Below are positions 7,767 through 15,932 of a DNA stretch of 64,000 bases, piece by piece. The notes under the pieces are model-generated. The model worked only from the letters and a program-made list of their open reading frames with translations. It searched no databases and was not told the origin of the DNA. Made by a program: the position numbers and the translations under genes. Origin of the DNA: Amnibacterium setariae (GTDB lineage: Bacteria > Actinomycetota > Actinomycetes > Actinomycetales > Microbacteriaceae); NCBI RefSeq assembly GCF_003581425.1, contig NZ_QXTG01000002.1, forward strand, positions 1,116,001-1,180,000, given 5' to 3'. Numbering within the stretch: position 1 is the stretch's first letter; every line of letters begins with the position of its first letter.

Positions 7767-8606
7767 TCAGTCGACGTTGATGTCGTCGGGGTCGGCGGCG
7801 AGCCGCGTGTTCTCGTCGAGCGCGTCGATCGCGGCCATCTCCTCCGCGGTCAGCTCGAACTTCGCGATGTCGAGGTTCTCCCGCATGCGCTCCTTCGAGC
7901 TCGACTTCGGCAGCGCGATGACGCCCGTCTGCAGGTGCCACCGCAGCACGACCTGCGCGGGCGTGACGTCGTGCGCCTCTGCCGCGGCCTTGATCGGCGC
8001 CAGGTTGAAGATGTCGTAGCGGCCCTGGCCGAGCGGCGCCCACGCCTCGGTCTCGATGCCGTGCTGCGCCTGGAAGGCGCGCAGCTCCCGCTGCTGGAAG
8101 GTCGGGTGCAGCTCCACCTGATTGACCGCCGGCGTCACCCCGGTCTCCGCGATGATGCGCTCGAGGTGCGGGATCGTGAAGTTGCTCACGCCGATGCTCC
8201 GCGCCCGGCCGTCGGCGCTGAAGCCGGTGAAGGTGCGCCAGGTCTCGGCGTAGCGGTCGTTCTTCGGCATCGGCCAGTGGATCAGGTACAGGTCGATGTA
8301 CCCGAGGTCGAGCGCCTCGAGGCTGCGCTCGAACGCGCCCTCGACGTCGCCGGCCGCGTGGTGGTCGTTGCGCAGCTTGGTGGTCACGAAGACGTCCTCG
8401 CGCGAGATCCCGGAGGCGCGCACCGCGGCGCCGACCTCGGCCTCGTTGCCGTAGCCGGTCGCGGTGTCGATGTGGCGGTAGCCGACCTCGAGCGCGTCCT
8501 CGACGGCCTGCTGCGTGACCTCCGGCTTGATCAGGAAGACGCCGAACCCGATCTGCGGGATCTGCGCGCCGGAGTTGAGCGGGAGGGACGGGACGGAGAG
8601 GACCAT
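7767..8606 (-). CDS. Aldo/keto reductase (2,5-diketo-D-gluconate reductase-like)
   Basis: A 279-residue TIM-barrel NADPH-dependent reductase. The catalytic tetrad is visible: Asp in HIDTATGYGNE (about residue 46), Tyr five residues later, Lys in FVTTKLRND (about 76), and His in LIHWPMP (about 109). The C-terminal KSSSKERMREN segment is the NADP-binding loop. ATG 8606. It lies 34 nt upstream of the DUF1537 kinase on the same strand and may act on a sugar-acid precursor, but this class is broad and often stands alone. Confidence 0.88.
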   Translation of the reverse strand: MVLSVPSLPLNSGAQIPQIGFGVFLIKPEVTQQAVEDALEVGYRHIDTATGYGNEAEVGAAVRASGISREDVFVTTKLRNDHHAAGDVEGAFERSLEALDLGYIDLYLIHWPMPKNDRYAETWRTFTGFSADGRARSIGVSNFTIPHLERIIAETGVTPAVNQVELHPTFQQRELRAFQAQHGIETEAWAPLGQGRYDIFNLAPIKAAAEAHDVTPAQVVLRWHLQTGVIALPKSSSKERMRENLDIAKFELTAEEMAAIDALDENTRLAADPDDINVD

Positions 8607-8660
8607 GCCGCCAGCGTACGAGGGGGCTCCTGCGCGGCCCCGGCGGCATCGACGCGGACG

Positions 8661-9929
8661 CTAACCGTCAGCGGGCCCCTCCGCGAGGGCGCCGCTCCCC
8701 CGCGATCGCCCGGCGACGGCCAGCGCGATCGCGAGCACGAAGAAGGCGCTCATCCCGATCGCCATCACGAGCACGGTCTGCGCGCCGAGCAGCCCGGTCA
8801 GCGGCGTGGTGAGCGCGCCGGCGAGGAAGGGCAGGCCGCCGCTCAGGGCTGAGGCGGTGCCCGCGTACCGGCGGCCCTCGCGCTGCGCGATCGCGGAGTT
8901 CGACGGCAGGTAGCCGCCGAGGCCGAACGTCATGACGGCGAGGCAGATCCAGACGGCGGGCAGCGGCGCGACCCGCGGAGCGGCGAGCAGCGCGACCGCG
9001 AGGAGGGCGAGCACCGCGACGCTCGCGATCGTGAAGGCGATGCGACGCAGCACCTCCGGGCCCAGCCGCATCACGAACGCCCGGTACAGCAGGCTGCCGC
9101 CGATCATCGTCGCCGCGTCCGTCGCGAACACGACGGTGTAGGCGGCGGGCGTCAGGCGCAGGTCCGTCTGCAGCACGATCGACGAGCCGCCGATGTAGAT
9201 GAAGAACCCGCAGGTGACCAGGCACTGCACCGCGACCGGCGTGATGAAGGGGCGGTGCCGGAGCAGCTCCCCGGACCGGGCGAGCAGCTGCCGGAGGCCT
9301 CCCGGGCGCCTCCGGTCCGCCGGCAGGGTCTCCGGGATGCCGGCGAGCGCCGCGACCGTCATCAGCACGCCGACGACGGCGAGGAACCAGAAGATCGCGC
9401 GCCAGCCGCCGAACGGCAGCAGCAGGCCGCCGATGGCCGGGCCGGCCACCGGGCCGATGAGGCTCACCGCGGTGAGCGTGCCGAACTTCGCAGCCGCGCG
9501 CCTGCCCTCGAACGTGTCCGTCACGACCGCCCGGCCGACGGAGGCGCCCGCGCCCGCCGCGAAGCCCTGCGCGAGGCGCGCCACGATCATCAGCACGACG
9601 GAGGTCGACAGCGCGCAGACGACCCCGGCGATCGTGAAGGCGATCGTCGCCGCCACGATGATGCGGCGCCGGCCGCGCGCGTCGCTGATCGGGCCGACGA
9701 CCAGCTGCCCGAGCGCGAGCCCGCCGATGCAGGCCGTCAGCGTGAGCTGGACCAGCGTGTCCGAGGTCTGCAGCGAGTCCCGCATCGCGGGCAGCGCGGC
9801 GATGTAGGTGTCGGTCGCGAGCGCGGAGGTGCCGGTGACCGCGATCAGCGCGAGCGTCGAGGGCGCGAGGCGGCGGCCGCCGGCGGAGGCGGCACCGGCC
9901 GAGTCGGAGGACTCGGACGACGACGGCAC
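8661..9929 (-). CDS. MFS multidrug exporter, Bcr/CflA subfamily
   Basis: A 422-residue protein with 12 hydrophobic segments. The motif-A loop GPISDARGRRR lies between spans 2 and 3 (about residue 79), and the N-terminal TDTYIAALPAM stretch is typical of the Bcr/CflA drug:proton antiporters. Start GTG 9929, after which a Ser-rich cytosolic leader of about 20 residues precedes the first span. It begins 42 nt after the mesD stop. The substrate is unknown; homologues export bicyclomycin, chloramphenicol or sulfonamides, or act on metabolites. Confidence 0.85.
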   Translation of the reverse strand: MPSSSESSDSAGAASAGGRRLAPSTLALIAVTGTSALATDTYIAALPAMRDSLQTSDTLVQLTLTACIGGLALGQLVVGPISDARGRRRIIVAATIAFTIAGVVCALSTSVVLMIVARLAQGFAAGAGASVGRAVVTDTFEGRRAAAKFGTLTAVSLIGPVAGPAIGGLLLPFGGWRAIFWFLAVVGVLMTVAALAGIPETLPADRRRPGGLRQLLARSGELLRHRPFITPVAVQCLVTCGFFIYIGGSSIVLQTDLRLTPAAYTVVFATDAATMIGGSLLYRAFVMRLGPEVLRRIAFTIASVAVLALLAVALLAAPRVAPLPAVWICLAVMTFGLGGYLPSNSAIAQREGRRYAGTASALSGGLPFLAGALTTPLTGLLGAQTVLVMAIGMSAFFVLAIALAVAGRSRGSGALAEGPADG

Positions 9930-9971
9930 GCGTCGAGTGTGCGACCGGGCGCCTGTGCGCCCGGCCTCACC

Positions 9972-11033
9972 TCAGGCCTTCGCGCCCTCGAGCTGCTCGC
10001 GGAGCAGGCCCGCGCCCGCCGCGAGCGCGCTCAGCTTCTGCTGCGCGACGTCGCGGGGCAGCGGCGCCATCCCGCAGTTCGTGCTCGGGATCAGCTTGTC
10101 CGCGTCGACGAAGGCGAGCGCCTTGCGGAGCACGTCGGCGACCTCCTCCGGCGTCTCGACCTGCTCGCTCGCCACGTCGATCGCGCCGAGCATGACGTTC
10201 TTGCCGCGGATCAGCTCGATCAGGTCCACCGGCACGTGCGAGTGCTGGCTCTCCAGCGACACGGTGTCGATCGACGACTGCTGCAGCAGCGGGAAGGACT
10301 GCTCGTACTGCCGCCACTCGGCGCCGAGCGTCGCCTTCCAGTCGTTGTTCGCCTTGATCCCGTAGCCGTAGCAGATGTGCACGACGGTCTCCGCGCGGAG
10401 GCCCTCCGCGGCGCGCTCGAGCGTCTCGACGCCCCACGCGCGCACCTCGTCGTGGAAGACATTGAAGGCGGGCTCGTCGAACTGGATCACGTCGACGCCC
10501 GCGGCCTCGAGCTCCCGCGCCTCCTGGTTGAGGATCGTCGCGAACTCCCGCGCCAGCTTCTCGCGGCTGCCGTAGTGGCGGTCGGCGAGGGTGTCGACCA
10601 TCGTCAACGGCCCCGGGAGGGCCCACTTGATCGGCCGGTCGGTGAGGCTGCGGAGGAAGGCCGCGTCCTCGACGAAGACGGGGTGGTCGCGGCGCACGTC
10701 GCCGACCACGGTCGGCACGCTCGCGTCGTACCGGTCGCGGATGCGCACCGTCTCCCGGTGCTCGAAGTCGACGCCGCTGAGGTGCTCGATGAACGTCGTG
10801 ACGAAGTGCTGTCGGGTCTGCTCCCCGTCGGCGAGCACGTCGATGCCGCGGCGCTGCTGCTCCTGGACGACGGCGCGCAGGGCGTCCTGCTTGCCCTCGA
10901 CGAGCGCCTCCCCCTCCAGCTTCCACGGCGACCAGAGCTGCTCCGGCTCCGCGAGCCAGGACGGCTTCGGCAGGCTGCCGACGATCGCGGTCGGCAGCAG
11001 CGAGGGCACGAGGGGCGAGTCGAAGGCGCTCAT
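9972..11033 (-). CDS. mesD: Folate-independent core methionine synthase MesD (MetE C-domain family)
   Basis: A 353-residue protein equivalent to the catalytic C-terminal domain of cobalamin-independent methionine synthase, lacking the N-terminal folate-binding half. The zinc-site residues are visible: His and Cys in VHICYGYG (about 208-215), a Glu in VSLESQ, and Cys in TNCGMAPL near residue 322. It starts by ATGA overlap with the DUF1852 gene. In published work the DUF1852 partner (MesX) defines the MesD group, which methylates homocysteine using a non-folate donor and needs oxygen. The pairing here supports that assignment rather than a general methylcobalamin enzyme. Confidence 0.85.
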   Translation of the reverse strand: MSAFDSPLVPSLLPTAIVGSLPKPSWLAEPEQLWSPWKLEGEALVEGKQDALRAVVQEQQRRGIDVLADGEQTRQHFVTTFIEHLSGVDFEHRETVRIRDRYDASVPTVVGDVRRDHPVFVEDAAFLRSLTDRPIKWALPGPLTMVDTLADRHYGSREKLAREFATILNQEARELEAAGVDVIQFDEPAFNVFHDEVRAWGVETLERAAEGLRAETVVHICYGYGIKANNDWKATLGAEWRQYEQSFPLLQQSSIDTVSLESQHSHVPVDLIELIRGKNVMLGAIDVASEQVETPEEVADVLRKALAFVDADKLIPSTNCGMAPLPRDVAQQKLSALAAGAGLLREQLEGAKA

Positions 11034-12022
11034 CGGGCGATCGCCGGCTGGGCGGCGGCCCACTGCTCGAGGACGTCGCGGTGCGGGTTCATGAAGTGCT
11101 CCTCGGTGAATCGGCCCTGCGTGATCGCGAGGCGGCTGCGCTCCTCGCGGTCGTAGTCGATCAGCGTCCGGGAGAAGTCCTGCTCCTCCAGGCTCGGCCT
11201 GTAGACGGCGCCCGCGGCGGCGTTCGCGTTGTAGACCTCCGGCCGGTAGATCTTCTGGAACGCCTCCATCGTGCTGATCAGGCCGACCAGCTGCAGGTCC
11301 GTGTAGTCGTTCAGCAGGTCGCCGCGGAAGTAGAAGGCGAGCGGCGCGACGGCGCCGCGCGGCATGAAGTACCGGACCCGCAGGCCCATCTTCGCGAAGT
11401 ACTCGTCCGTCAGCGAGTAGTCGTCCTGCTGGTACTCGACCCCGAGGACCGGGTGGCGGTTGTCCGTGCGGCGGTACGTCTTGCTGGTGGAGACGCTGAT
11501 GCAGATCACCGGCGGCTGCGAGAAGCGCTCCGCGTAGGCGTCCGAGTCGAGGAAGGCCTGGAACAGCTTCCCGTGCAGGTCGCCGAAGTCCTCCGGGATG
11601 TTCGGGCCGGCCGGTCCCTTGCCGGCCGCGGGCAGGCGCACGCTGAAGTCGTAGTCCCGGACGTAGGAGGAGAAGTTGTTGCCGACGATCCCGTGACGGC
11701 GCGCGCCGGTCCGTCCGTCGACGATCGTGACGTCGAGCACCTCGAGCAGCGGGAACTCCCGGTCGGCCTCCCCCGCGGTGAACTCCAGCTCGACGGAGAC
11801 GATGTCGAGCTCGAGCCCGTAGCGGTCGCCGCCCGGGTTGTCCCAGTCCGCGAGGTCGTTGAACCGGTTCCGGATCATCGTCAGCGCACGGCGGAGGTTC
11901 TGCTGCCGCCCCTCGCCGCGGGCCAGGTTGGCGAAGTTCGTGGTGACGCGGGAGCTGGTCGAGGGCGTGTAGTCCTCGTCGAACCGGGTGGTCGTGATGC
12001 GGAAGCCGAAGTCGTTCGCCAT
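11030..12022 (-). CDS. mesX: DUF1852 protein MesX, required partner of MesD
   Basis: A 330-residue DUF1852 protein. ATG 12022 is preferred over an upstream in-frame ATG at 12103, because family members begin close to the FGFRITTTRFDEDY segment and the upstream start has no ribosome site. Conserved-looking stretches include RVTTNFANLARGE (about 25-37), GNNFSSYVRDY (near 120) and SVSTSKTYRRTDN (near 177). DUF1852 genes almost always lie beside MetE-like genes, and genetic work shows the pair is needed for folate-independent methionine synthesis. Its biochemical role is unresolved; it may supply the methyl donor or reductant. It is divergent from the LysR gene. Confidence 0.85.
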   Translation of the reverse strand: MANDFGFRITTTRFDEDYTPSTSSRVTTNFANLARGEGRQQNLRRALTMIRNRFNDLADWDNPGGDRYGLELDIVSVELEFTAGEADREFPLLEVLDVTIVDGRTGARRHGIVGNNFSSYVRDYDFSVRLPAAGKGPAGPNIPEDFGDLHGKLFQAFLDSDAYAERFSQPPVICISVSTSKTYRRTDNRHPVLGVEYQQDDYSLTDEYFAKMGLRVRYFMPRGAVAPLAFYFRGDLLNDYTDLQLVGLISTMEAFQKIYRPEVYNANAAAGAVYRPSLEEQDFSRTLIDYDREERSRLAITQGRFTEEHFMNPHRDVLEQWAAAQPAIAR

Positions 12023-12131
12023 GCGCGGCCAATCCAGTGCCTGATCGGCCGGGGCGGCCTGTCGGAAGTCGTCCCCGTCATCATGCAGGTCGCCGAAGGT
12101 CATCGGGTAATCGGACGCCGCGATGCGCTCC

Positions 12132-12137
12132 TATAGT
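12132..12137 (+). promoter_or_regulatory. Candidate -10 box for a leaderless LysR transcript
   Basis: TATAGT at 12132-12137 ends 8 nt before the LysR ATG (12146), so transcription would begin at or just before the start codon. No Shine-Dalgarno sequence fits in the gap. The 35 region (about 12109-12114) is weak. Confidence 0.45.
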
Positions 12138-12145
12138 CGGCGGCT

Positions 12146-13087
12146 ATGGCCCGACGGACGAGCGGCGTGACGCTGCAGCAGCTCCAGTACTTCATCGAGG
12201 TCGCTGCGGAGGGGTCCATCTCGGCGGCCGCCGACCTGCTCTACGTCGCGCAACCCACCCTCTCCGCCGCGATGCGGGACCTCGAGACCCGGGTCGGGCG
12301 GGACCTCCTCGTCCGCTCCGCGCGCGGGGTCGCGCTCACCACCGACGGCACCGAGTTCCTCGGCTACGCGAAGCAGGTCGTGGAGCAGGTCGCGCTGCTC
12401 GAGCAGCGCTACCTCGGCCGGCCGCCGTCGCGCCGCCTGCTCGGGGTGTCGACGCAGCACTACTCGTTCGCCGTCGACGCCTTCGTGCGGATGGTGAAGC
12501 GCACGGAGGGGGCCGAGTACGAGTTCTCCCTGCGGGAGACCCGGACCTGGGACATCATCGAGGACGTCCGGACCCTCCGCAGCGAGCTCGGGATCGTCTA
12601 CCGGAACGACTTCAACCGGGACGTCATCGACAAGCTGCTGCGCGACTCGGGGCTCGTCTTCCACCCGCTGTTCCTCGCCGAGCCGCACATATTCATCTCG
12701 CGGAAGAACCCGCTCGCGTCGCGGGGCCGGGCGACGCTCGCCGATCTCGCCGACCTGCCGCGGCTCACGTTCGACCAGGGCGCGAACAACTCCTTCTACT
12801 TCGCGGAGGAGATCCTCTCGACGCTGTCCAGCAAGCGGGAGATCCGCGTCTCCGACCGGGCGACGATCTTCAACCTGATGATCGGGCTCGACGGGTACAC
12901 GATCTCGACGGGCATCATCAGCGACGACCTCGACCCGGAGATCATCGCGGTGCCGCTCGACGTCGACGAGCGCATCGAGATCGGCTGGATCGGCCACGCC
13001 TCCATCCCGCTCACCGAGCTCGCGCAGCGCTACCTCGAGGAGGTGCGGGCCGTCGTCGCCGAGTTCGGGGTGACGCTACTCGGCTGA
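12146..13087 (+). CDS. LysR-family regulator, likely controller of mesXD
   Basis: A 313-residue LysR protein. Its N-terminal winged helix-turn-helix (LQQLQYFIEVAAEGSISAAA with VAQPTLSAAMRDLE, residues 10-52) is standard, followed by a two-lobed effector domain. The gene is divergent from mesX with about 120 nt between start codons, the usual arrangement for a LysR factor and its target. The effector might be homocysteine, methionine or a sulfur compound, by analogy with MetR and CysB; this is inference. No ribosome site precedes the ATG (see the -10 box at 12132). Confidence 0.88.
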   Translation: MARRTSGVTLQQLQYFIEVAAEGSISAAADLLYVAQPTLSAAMRDLETRVGRDLLVRSARGVALTTDGTEFLGYAKQVVEQVALLEQRYLGRPPSRRLLGVSTQHYSFAVDAFVRMVKRTEGAEYEFSLRETRTWDIIEDVRTLRSELGIVYRNDFNRDVIDKLLRDSGLVFHPLFLAEPHIFISRKNPLASRGRATLADLADLPRLTFDQGANNSFYFAEEILSTLSSKREIRVSDRATIFNLMIGLDGYTISTGIISDDLDPEIIAVPLDVDERIEIGWIGHASIPLTELAQRYLEEVRAVVAEFGVTLLG

Positions 13088-13110
13088 GTGCGCGTCCGGA
13101 GCGATCGGGC

Positions 13111-13485
13111 TCAGGCCCCCGAGCTCTGGGACGCCGCGCTCGCGGCGAGCGCGAAGATCCAGAACAGGGTGACGGACGCGCCGATGGCGAGGGTCAGACC
13201 GCCGGTGACGAGACCGGTGATCGCCGCGCCGCGACCGACGGCGATGCGCGAGGCCTGTCGGAGGCCGAGCACACCGAACACGACGCCGAGCACGGCCGGC
13301 ACGAAGCTGATGAAGGCGAAGAAGAGGCCGACGAACGGGATGACCATCCAGACGCCGAGGACGATCGCGACGATGCCGAGTACGAGCGCTGCGGTGGCGA
13401 TGCCGTTGGACGGCGCGCGGACGACCTGCTGGTAGATCACCTGCGAGGAGCCGACGTTCGAGGCCGGACCGGGTGCATAGGACAT
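13111..13485 (-). CDS. DUF4190 small membrane protein
   Basis: A 124-residue protein with two strongly hydrophobic regions (residues 31-70 and 86-115) and a GVLGLRQASRIAVGRGAAITGL segment between them (not spelt further), the DUF4190 pattern found in many actinobacterial membrane proteins. A short Pro/Ser/Gly cytosolic leader precedes span 1. Function unknown. A good promoter lies directly upstream (-35 TTGTAG 13516-13521, -10 TACGGT 13492-13497, 18-nt spacer), which would place the transcription start at the ATG itself. Confidence 0.8.
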   Translation of the reverse strand: MSYAPGPASNVGSSQVIYQQVVRAPSNGIATAALVLGIVAIVLGVWMVIPFVGLFFAFISFVPAVLGVVFGVLGLRQASRIAVGRGAAITGLVTGGLTLAIGASVTLFWIFALAASAASQSSGA

Positions 13486-13793
13486 GATCGGACCGTATTG
13501 GTTTGCGTTGACGACCTACAACGACCCCGAAGAGGGGTTCTCCGCCCGGCAGGTGAAGAAGCGCCCTTACTCCGGAGCCTAAGATTTGGTCCTCGTCTCC
13601 CCCGGCCTGCCTGGGCGCATCGGGAGCATCATCCCCCGCCCCGGTGGCACCCGGCCTGGGCGTGGCGAGCGGACGGCGCGTCCGGGATCGTTCATCGATC
13701 CGCTCGGGAACGACGCGGACGGGGCCGCGCGCCTCGCTGACGCAGTGCCGATGCTCTCGGTGGGCATCGGCCCATACGGATGGACCGCACCAC
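13486..13793. other. Intergenic region between DUF4190 and TetR-like genes
   Basis: 308 nt without a convincing gene. It contains the reverse-strand promoter described for DUF4190 (13492-13521) and a short stem ACCCC/GGGGT (13524-13528, 13534-13538). The remainder shows no conserved motif that I recognise. Open frames crossing it lack start codons with ribosome sites. Confidence 0.5.
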
Positions 13794-14417
13794 TTGACCG
13801 ACCTCCTCGCTGGACCGGACGCCGCGACCGAAGCGGTGCGGACCGCGGTCATCGAGGCCGCGATCGCGCTGTTCCGCGAGCAGCCCCTCCATCACGTCGC
13901 GCTCGATGAGGTCGCCGCGGCGGCCGGCATCTCGACGGCCGAGCTGACCGCGATCCACCCCACGGTCGACGACCTCGTCATCGCCGTCATCCGCGCCTGG
14001 AACCAGCGCCGCACCGCGCCGCTCATGCCGATCGCGGAGGGGCACGGCGCCGTCGCGTTCCTGCGAGCGATCGTGCTCGCGAACGCCGCCGACCCGGCCC
14101 TGATGCGGCTGCTCACCTCCGCCGCCACGATCGCGGCGACCCCGACCCTGCCGCAGGCCGAGCAGCTCCAGGCGTCGTGGATCCACTTCCACGCGATCGT
14201 GCAGCGCGCGCTCACGCAGGACGTCGCCGTCGGCCGCGAGCCCGCGACGATGGAGCCCGCTCGCGGCGCGGAGCAGCTCATCGCGCTCTACGAGGGCCTG
14301 CAGCTGCAGTCGATGGTGCGACCGCACATGGACGTCGTCGAGGCGTACGACCGTGCGGTCACCCGCCTCCGCGACGGCTGGTCGCGGGACTACCCGCCGT
14401 CCGTCTGGGAGATCTGA
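13794..14417 (+). CDS. TetR-family transcriptional regulator
   Basis: A 207-residue regulator. The helix-turn-helix region reads AATEAVRTAVIEAAIALFRE, then VALDEVAAAAGISTAELTA (residues 10-49); the recognition helix is degenerate at the usual YxxF position. The ligand domain is helical and not classifiable. The start is uncertain: no ATG fits, and TTG 13794 begins the protein 10 residues before the DNA-binding domain, as is usual for TetR. Longer in-frame readings start at 13644 but have a composition unlike protein. Its target is unknown. Confidence 0.75.
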   Translation: MTDLLAGPDAATEAVRTAVIEAAIALFREQPLHHVALDEVAAAAGISTAELTAIHPTVDDLVIAVIRAWNQRRTAPLMPIAEGHGAVAFLRAIVLANAADPALMRLLTSAATIAATPTLPQAEQLQASWIHFHAIVQRALTQDVAVGREPATMEPARGAEQLIALYEGLQLQSMVRPHMDVVEAYDRAVTRLRDGWSRDYPPSVWEI

Positions 14418-14432
14418 CCCGAGCCGCTCGGC

Positions 14433-14753
14433 TCAGGAGTCGCGGCCCACGGCGGGTTCGCCGACGAACTGGTGCGCCTCCGTCGCGAGCTCCAGCCAGT
14501 CGTCCGTGTCCTGGACCGAGACCCAGCGGCCCTTCGCCGGCTTCGGGGCCTCCACCGCCTGCGCGACGCCGCGCTCGACCAGGTCGGTCGCGCGCTGCTC
14601 GGGCAGGTCGACGACGAGCGACCCCTCCGATTCGTAGGCGAACAGCGCGCCCTTCACGAGGAGCCCGTCAGGGCCGTCGGTGACGTCGTCGTCGACGTCC
14701 GCGAGCAGCTCGCCCTTCACCGCGTCGAACTCGGGGGTCCCGAAGGCGCTCAT
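14433..14753 (-). CDS. MmcQ/YjbR- or TfoX-like small protein
   Basis: A 106-residue soluble protein. The core LLVKGALFAYESEGSLVVDL, then LVERGVAQAVEAPKPAKGRW and WLELATEAHQFV, follows the pattern of YjbR/TfoX-N-like proteins (a beta sheet, a basic GRxM/W loop and a C-terminal helix). ATG 14753 has GAGAGGA five nt upstream. Function unknown; such proteins are often annotated as DNA-binding but evidence is thin. It stands alone, tail-to-tail with the TetR-like gene. Confidence 0.65.
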   Translation of the reverse strand: MSAFGTPEFDAVKGELLADVDDDVTDGPDGLLVKGALFAYESEGSLVVDLPEQRATDLVERGVAQAVEAPKPAKGRWVSVQDTDDWLELATEAHQFVGEPAVGRDS

Positions 14754-14835
14754 CGCCGTCCTCTCCGTGAGCGAGCCGGTCCGGCTCGGTCGATCTCAGC
14801 ACGATCGGCGCACCCGTCGCCACCGGTGCTCGCGC

Positions 14836-15318
14836 TCAACCGCTCCAGAGCTGATCGCCGTCGCGCGGGCGGGCGCCGTCGGTCGCGCGGATGATCGTGA
14901 GCAGCAGGGCATTGAGCCGATCGCTCTCGTCGGGCGAGAGCCCGACGTCGCTGAGGTCGTTCGCGCCGAGCGCGATGCTGCGCACCCCATCGAGCGCCCG
15001 GCCGCCCTCCTCCGTGAGCCGGACCGGGTTGGGCCGACCGCGGGCCCGGTCGCCCGCACGGGCGATGAGCCCGCGCTGCTCGAGGCCGTCGAGCAGCGGC
15101 GCGATGGACTGCGGGCGGACCAGCACCGCCCGGGCGAGCGCCGCCTGCGTCATCTCCTCCTCCACGGCGAGGTGCGCGAGGACGCCGAACTGCACCGGGT
15201 TCAGCCCGTGCTCCGCGAGGCGGTCGGTCAGCCGCTGCCCGACGAGGCGGGCGACGCGGACGATGCTCCAGGTCAGGTTGGCGTCGAGCTCGTCGGCCGA
15301 CATCCGGGCGCTTGCCAT
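14836..15318 (-). CDS. MarR-family transcriptional regulator
   Basis: A 160-residue winged-helix regulator. The DNA-binding domain runs from about residue 32 (LNPVQFGVLAHLAVEEEMTQ) through ALARAVLVRPQSIAPLLDGL to the basic wing GDRARGRPNPVRLTEEG. ATG 15318 is chosen because AGGAGG lies 10 nt upstream; a GTG at 15327 sits too close to that site. It is divergent from the flavoprotein gene at 15404, and two inverted repeats lie between them, so it probably represses itself and that gene. Confidence 0.88.
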   Translation of the reverse strand: MASARMSADELDANLTWSIVRVARLVGQRLTDRLAEHGLNPVQFGVLAHLAVEEEMTQAALARAVLVRPQSIAPLLDGLEQRGLIARAGDRARGRPNPVRLTEEGGRALDGVRSIALGANDLSDVGLSPDESDRLNALLLTIIRATDGARPRDGDQLWSG

Positions 15319-15338
15319 CCCTCGCACACCTCCTCGTC

Positions 15339-15376
15339 AGGGTCCGACCCTACCGTCGAAGAAACAGATTCCTGTT
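15339..15376. promoter_or_regulatory. Two inverted repeats between MarR and flavoprotein genes (candidate operators)
   Basis: AGGGTC-C-GACCCT at 15339-15351 (perfect 6-bp arms) and AACAG-ATTC-CTGTT at 15363-15376 (perfect 5-bp arms). Both lie in the 85-nt gap between the divergent start codons, where MarR operators are normally found. Confidence 0.5.
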
Positions 15377-15394
15377 AGAGAGAGAGAGAGAGAG
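15377..15394 (+). repeat. Dinucleotide tract (AG)9 in the 5' leader
   Basis: Nine uninterrupted AG units directly after the second inverted repeat and running into GGGACGATCC before the ATG at 15404. It supplies several overlapping purine-rich potential ribosome sites and is a candidate for slipped-strand length change. Confidence 0.85.
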
Positions 15395-15403
15395 GGACGA
15401 TCC

Positions 15404-15901
15404 ATGAGCGACTCCACGACCGACGACCGCAAGCACGTCGCCGACCTGGTGAAGAACGCCCGCGTGGCGATGCTGACGACGATGACCGAGGACGGCAAGC
15501 ACCTGAGCCGTCCGATGGGCCTGCAGGAGGTCGAGTTCGACGGCGACCTGTGGTTCTTCGCCTACGACGACTCCGCCAAGGTCGCGCAGATCCGCGCGAT
15601 GCCGTCCGTGAACGTGTCCTTCACGGACGACAAGGGCCACTCCTGGACCTCGATCGCCGGCGAGGCGCAGATCGTCCACGACCGCGCGAAGGCGGAGCAG
15701 CTGTGGACGCCCGTACTGAAGGCCTGGTTCCCGGACGAGCTCGAGACGCCGGGCCTCACCCTCATCAAGGTCGAGGCCGACAGCGCCGAGTACTGGGAGG
15801 GTCCGACCAGCACGGTCGCCTTCGCCGCGAAGAACCTCCGCGCGGCCGTGACGGGCGACCCGAAGAGCGACGCCATCACGAACGACACCGTCGAGCTCTG
15901 A
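15404..15901 (+). CDS. Pyridoxamine 5'-phosphate oxidase-like flavoprotein (general stress protein 26 type)
   Basis: A 165-residue split-barrel protein. RVAMLTTMTEDGKHLSRPMG (residues 19-38) and DLWFFAYDDSAKVAQI match the FMN/F420-binding split-barrel of the general stress protein 26 group. The C-terminal half has the LWTPVLKAWFPD and YWEGPTS motifs of that group. It probably binds a flavin or F420 and acts as a small reductase. It is divergent from the MarR gene and followed after 31 nt by an NAD(P)-binding protein. F420 genes elsewhere in the window make F420 a possible cofactor. Confidence 0.85.
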   Translation: MSDSTTDDRKHVADLVKNARVAMLTTMTEDGKHLSRPMGLQEVEFDGDLWFFAYDDSAKVAQIRAMPSVNVSFTDDKGHSWTSIAGEAQIVHDRAKAEQLWTPVLKAWFPDELETPGLTLIKVEADSAEYWEGPTSTVAFAAKNLRAAVTGDPKSDAITNDTVEL

Positions 15902-15932
15902 GCCCGCTCGAGCCCCGGCGCAGGAGGTCCTG

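Noticed and set aside
12023-12103. Upstream start for MesX at ATG 12103
   Set aside because: No ribosome site, and DUF1852 proteins begin near the FGFRITTTRF segment that follows ATG 12022.
13524-13538. ACCCC/GGGGT stem as a terminator
   Set aside because: Only 5 bp, and placed upstream of the genes on both sides.
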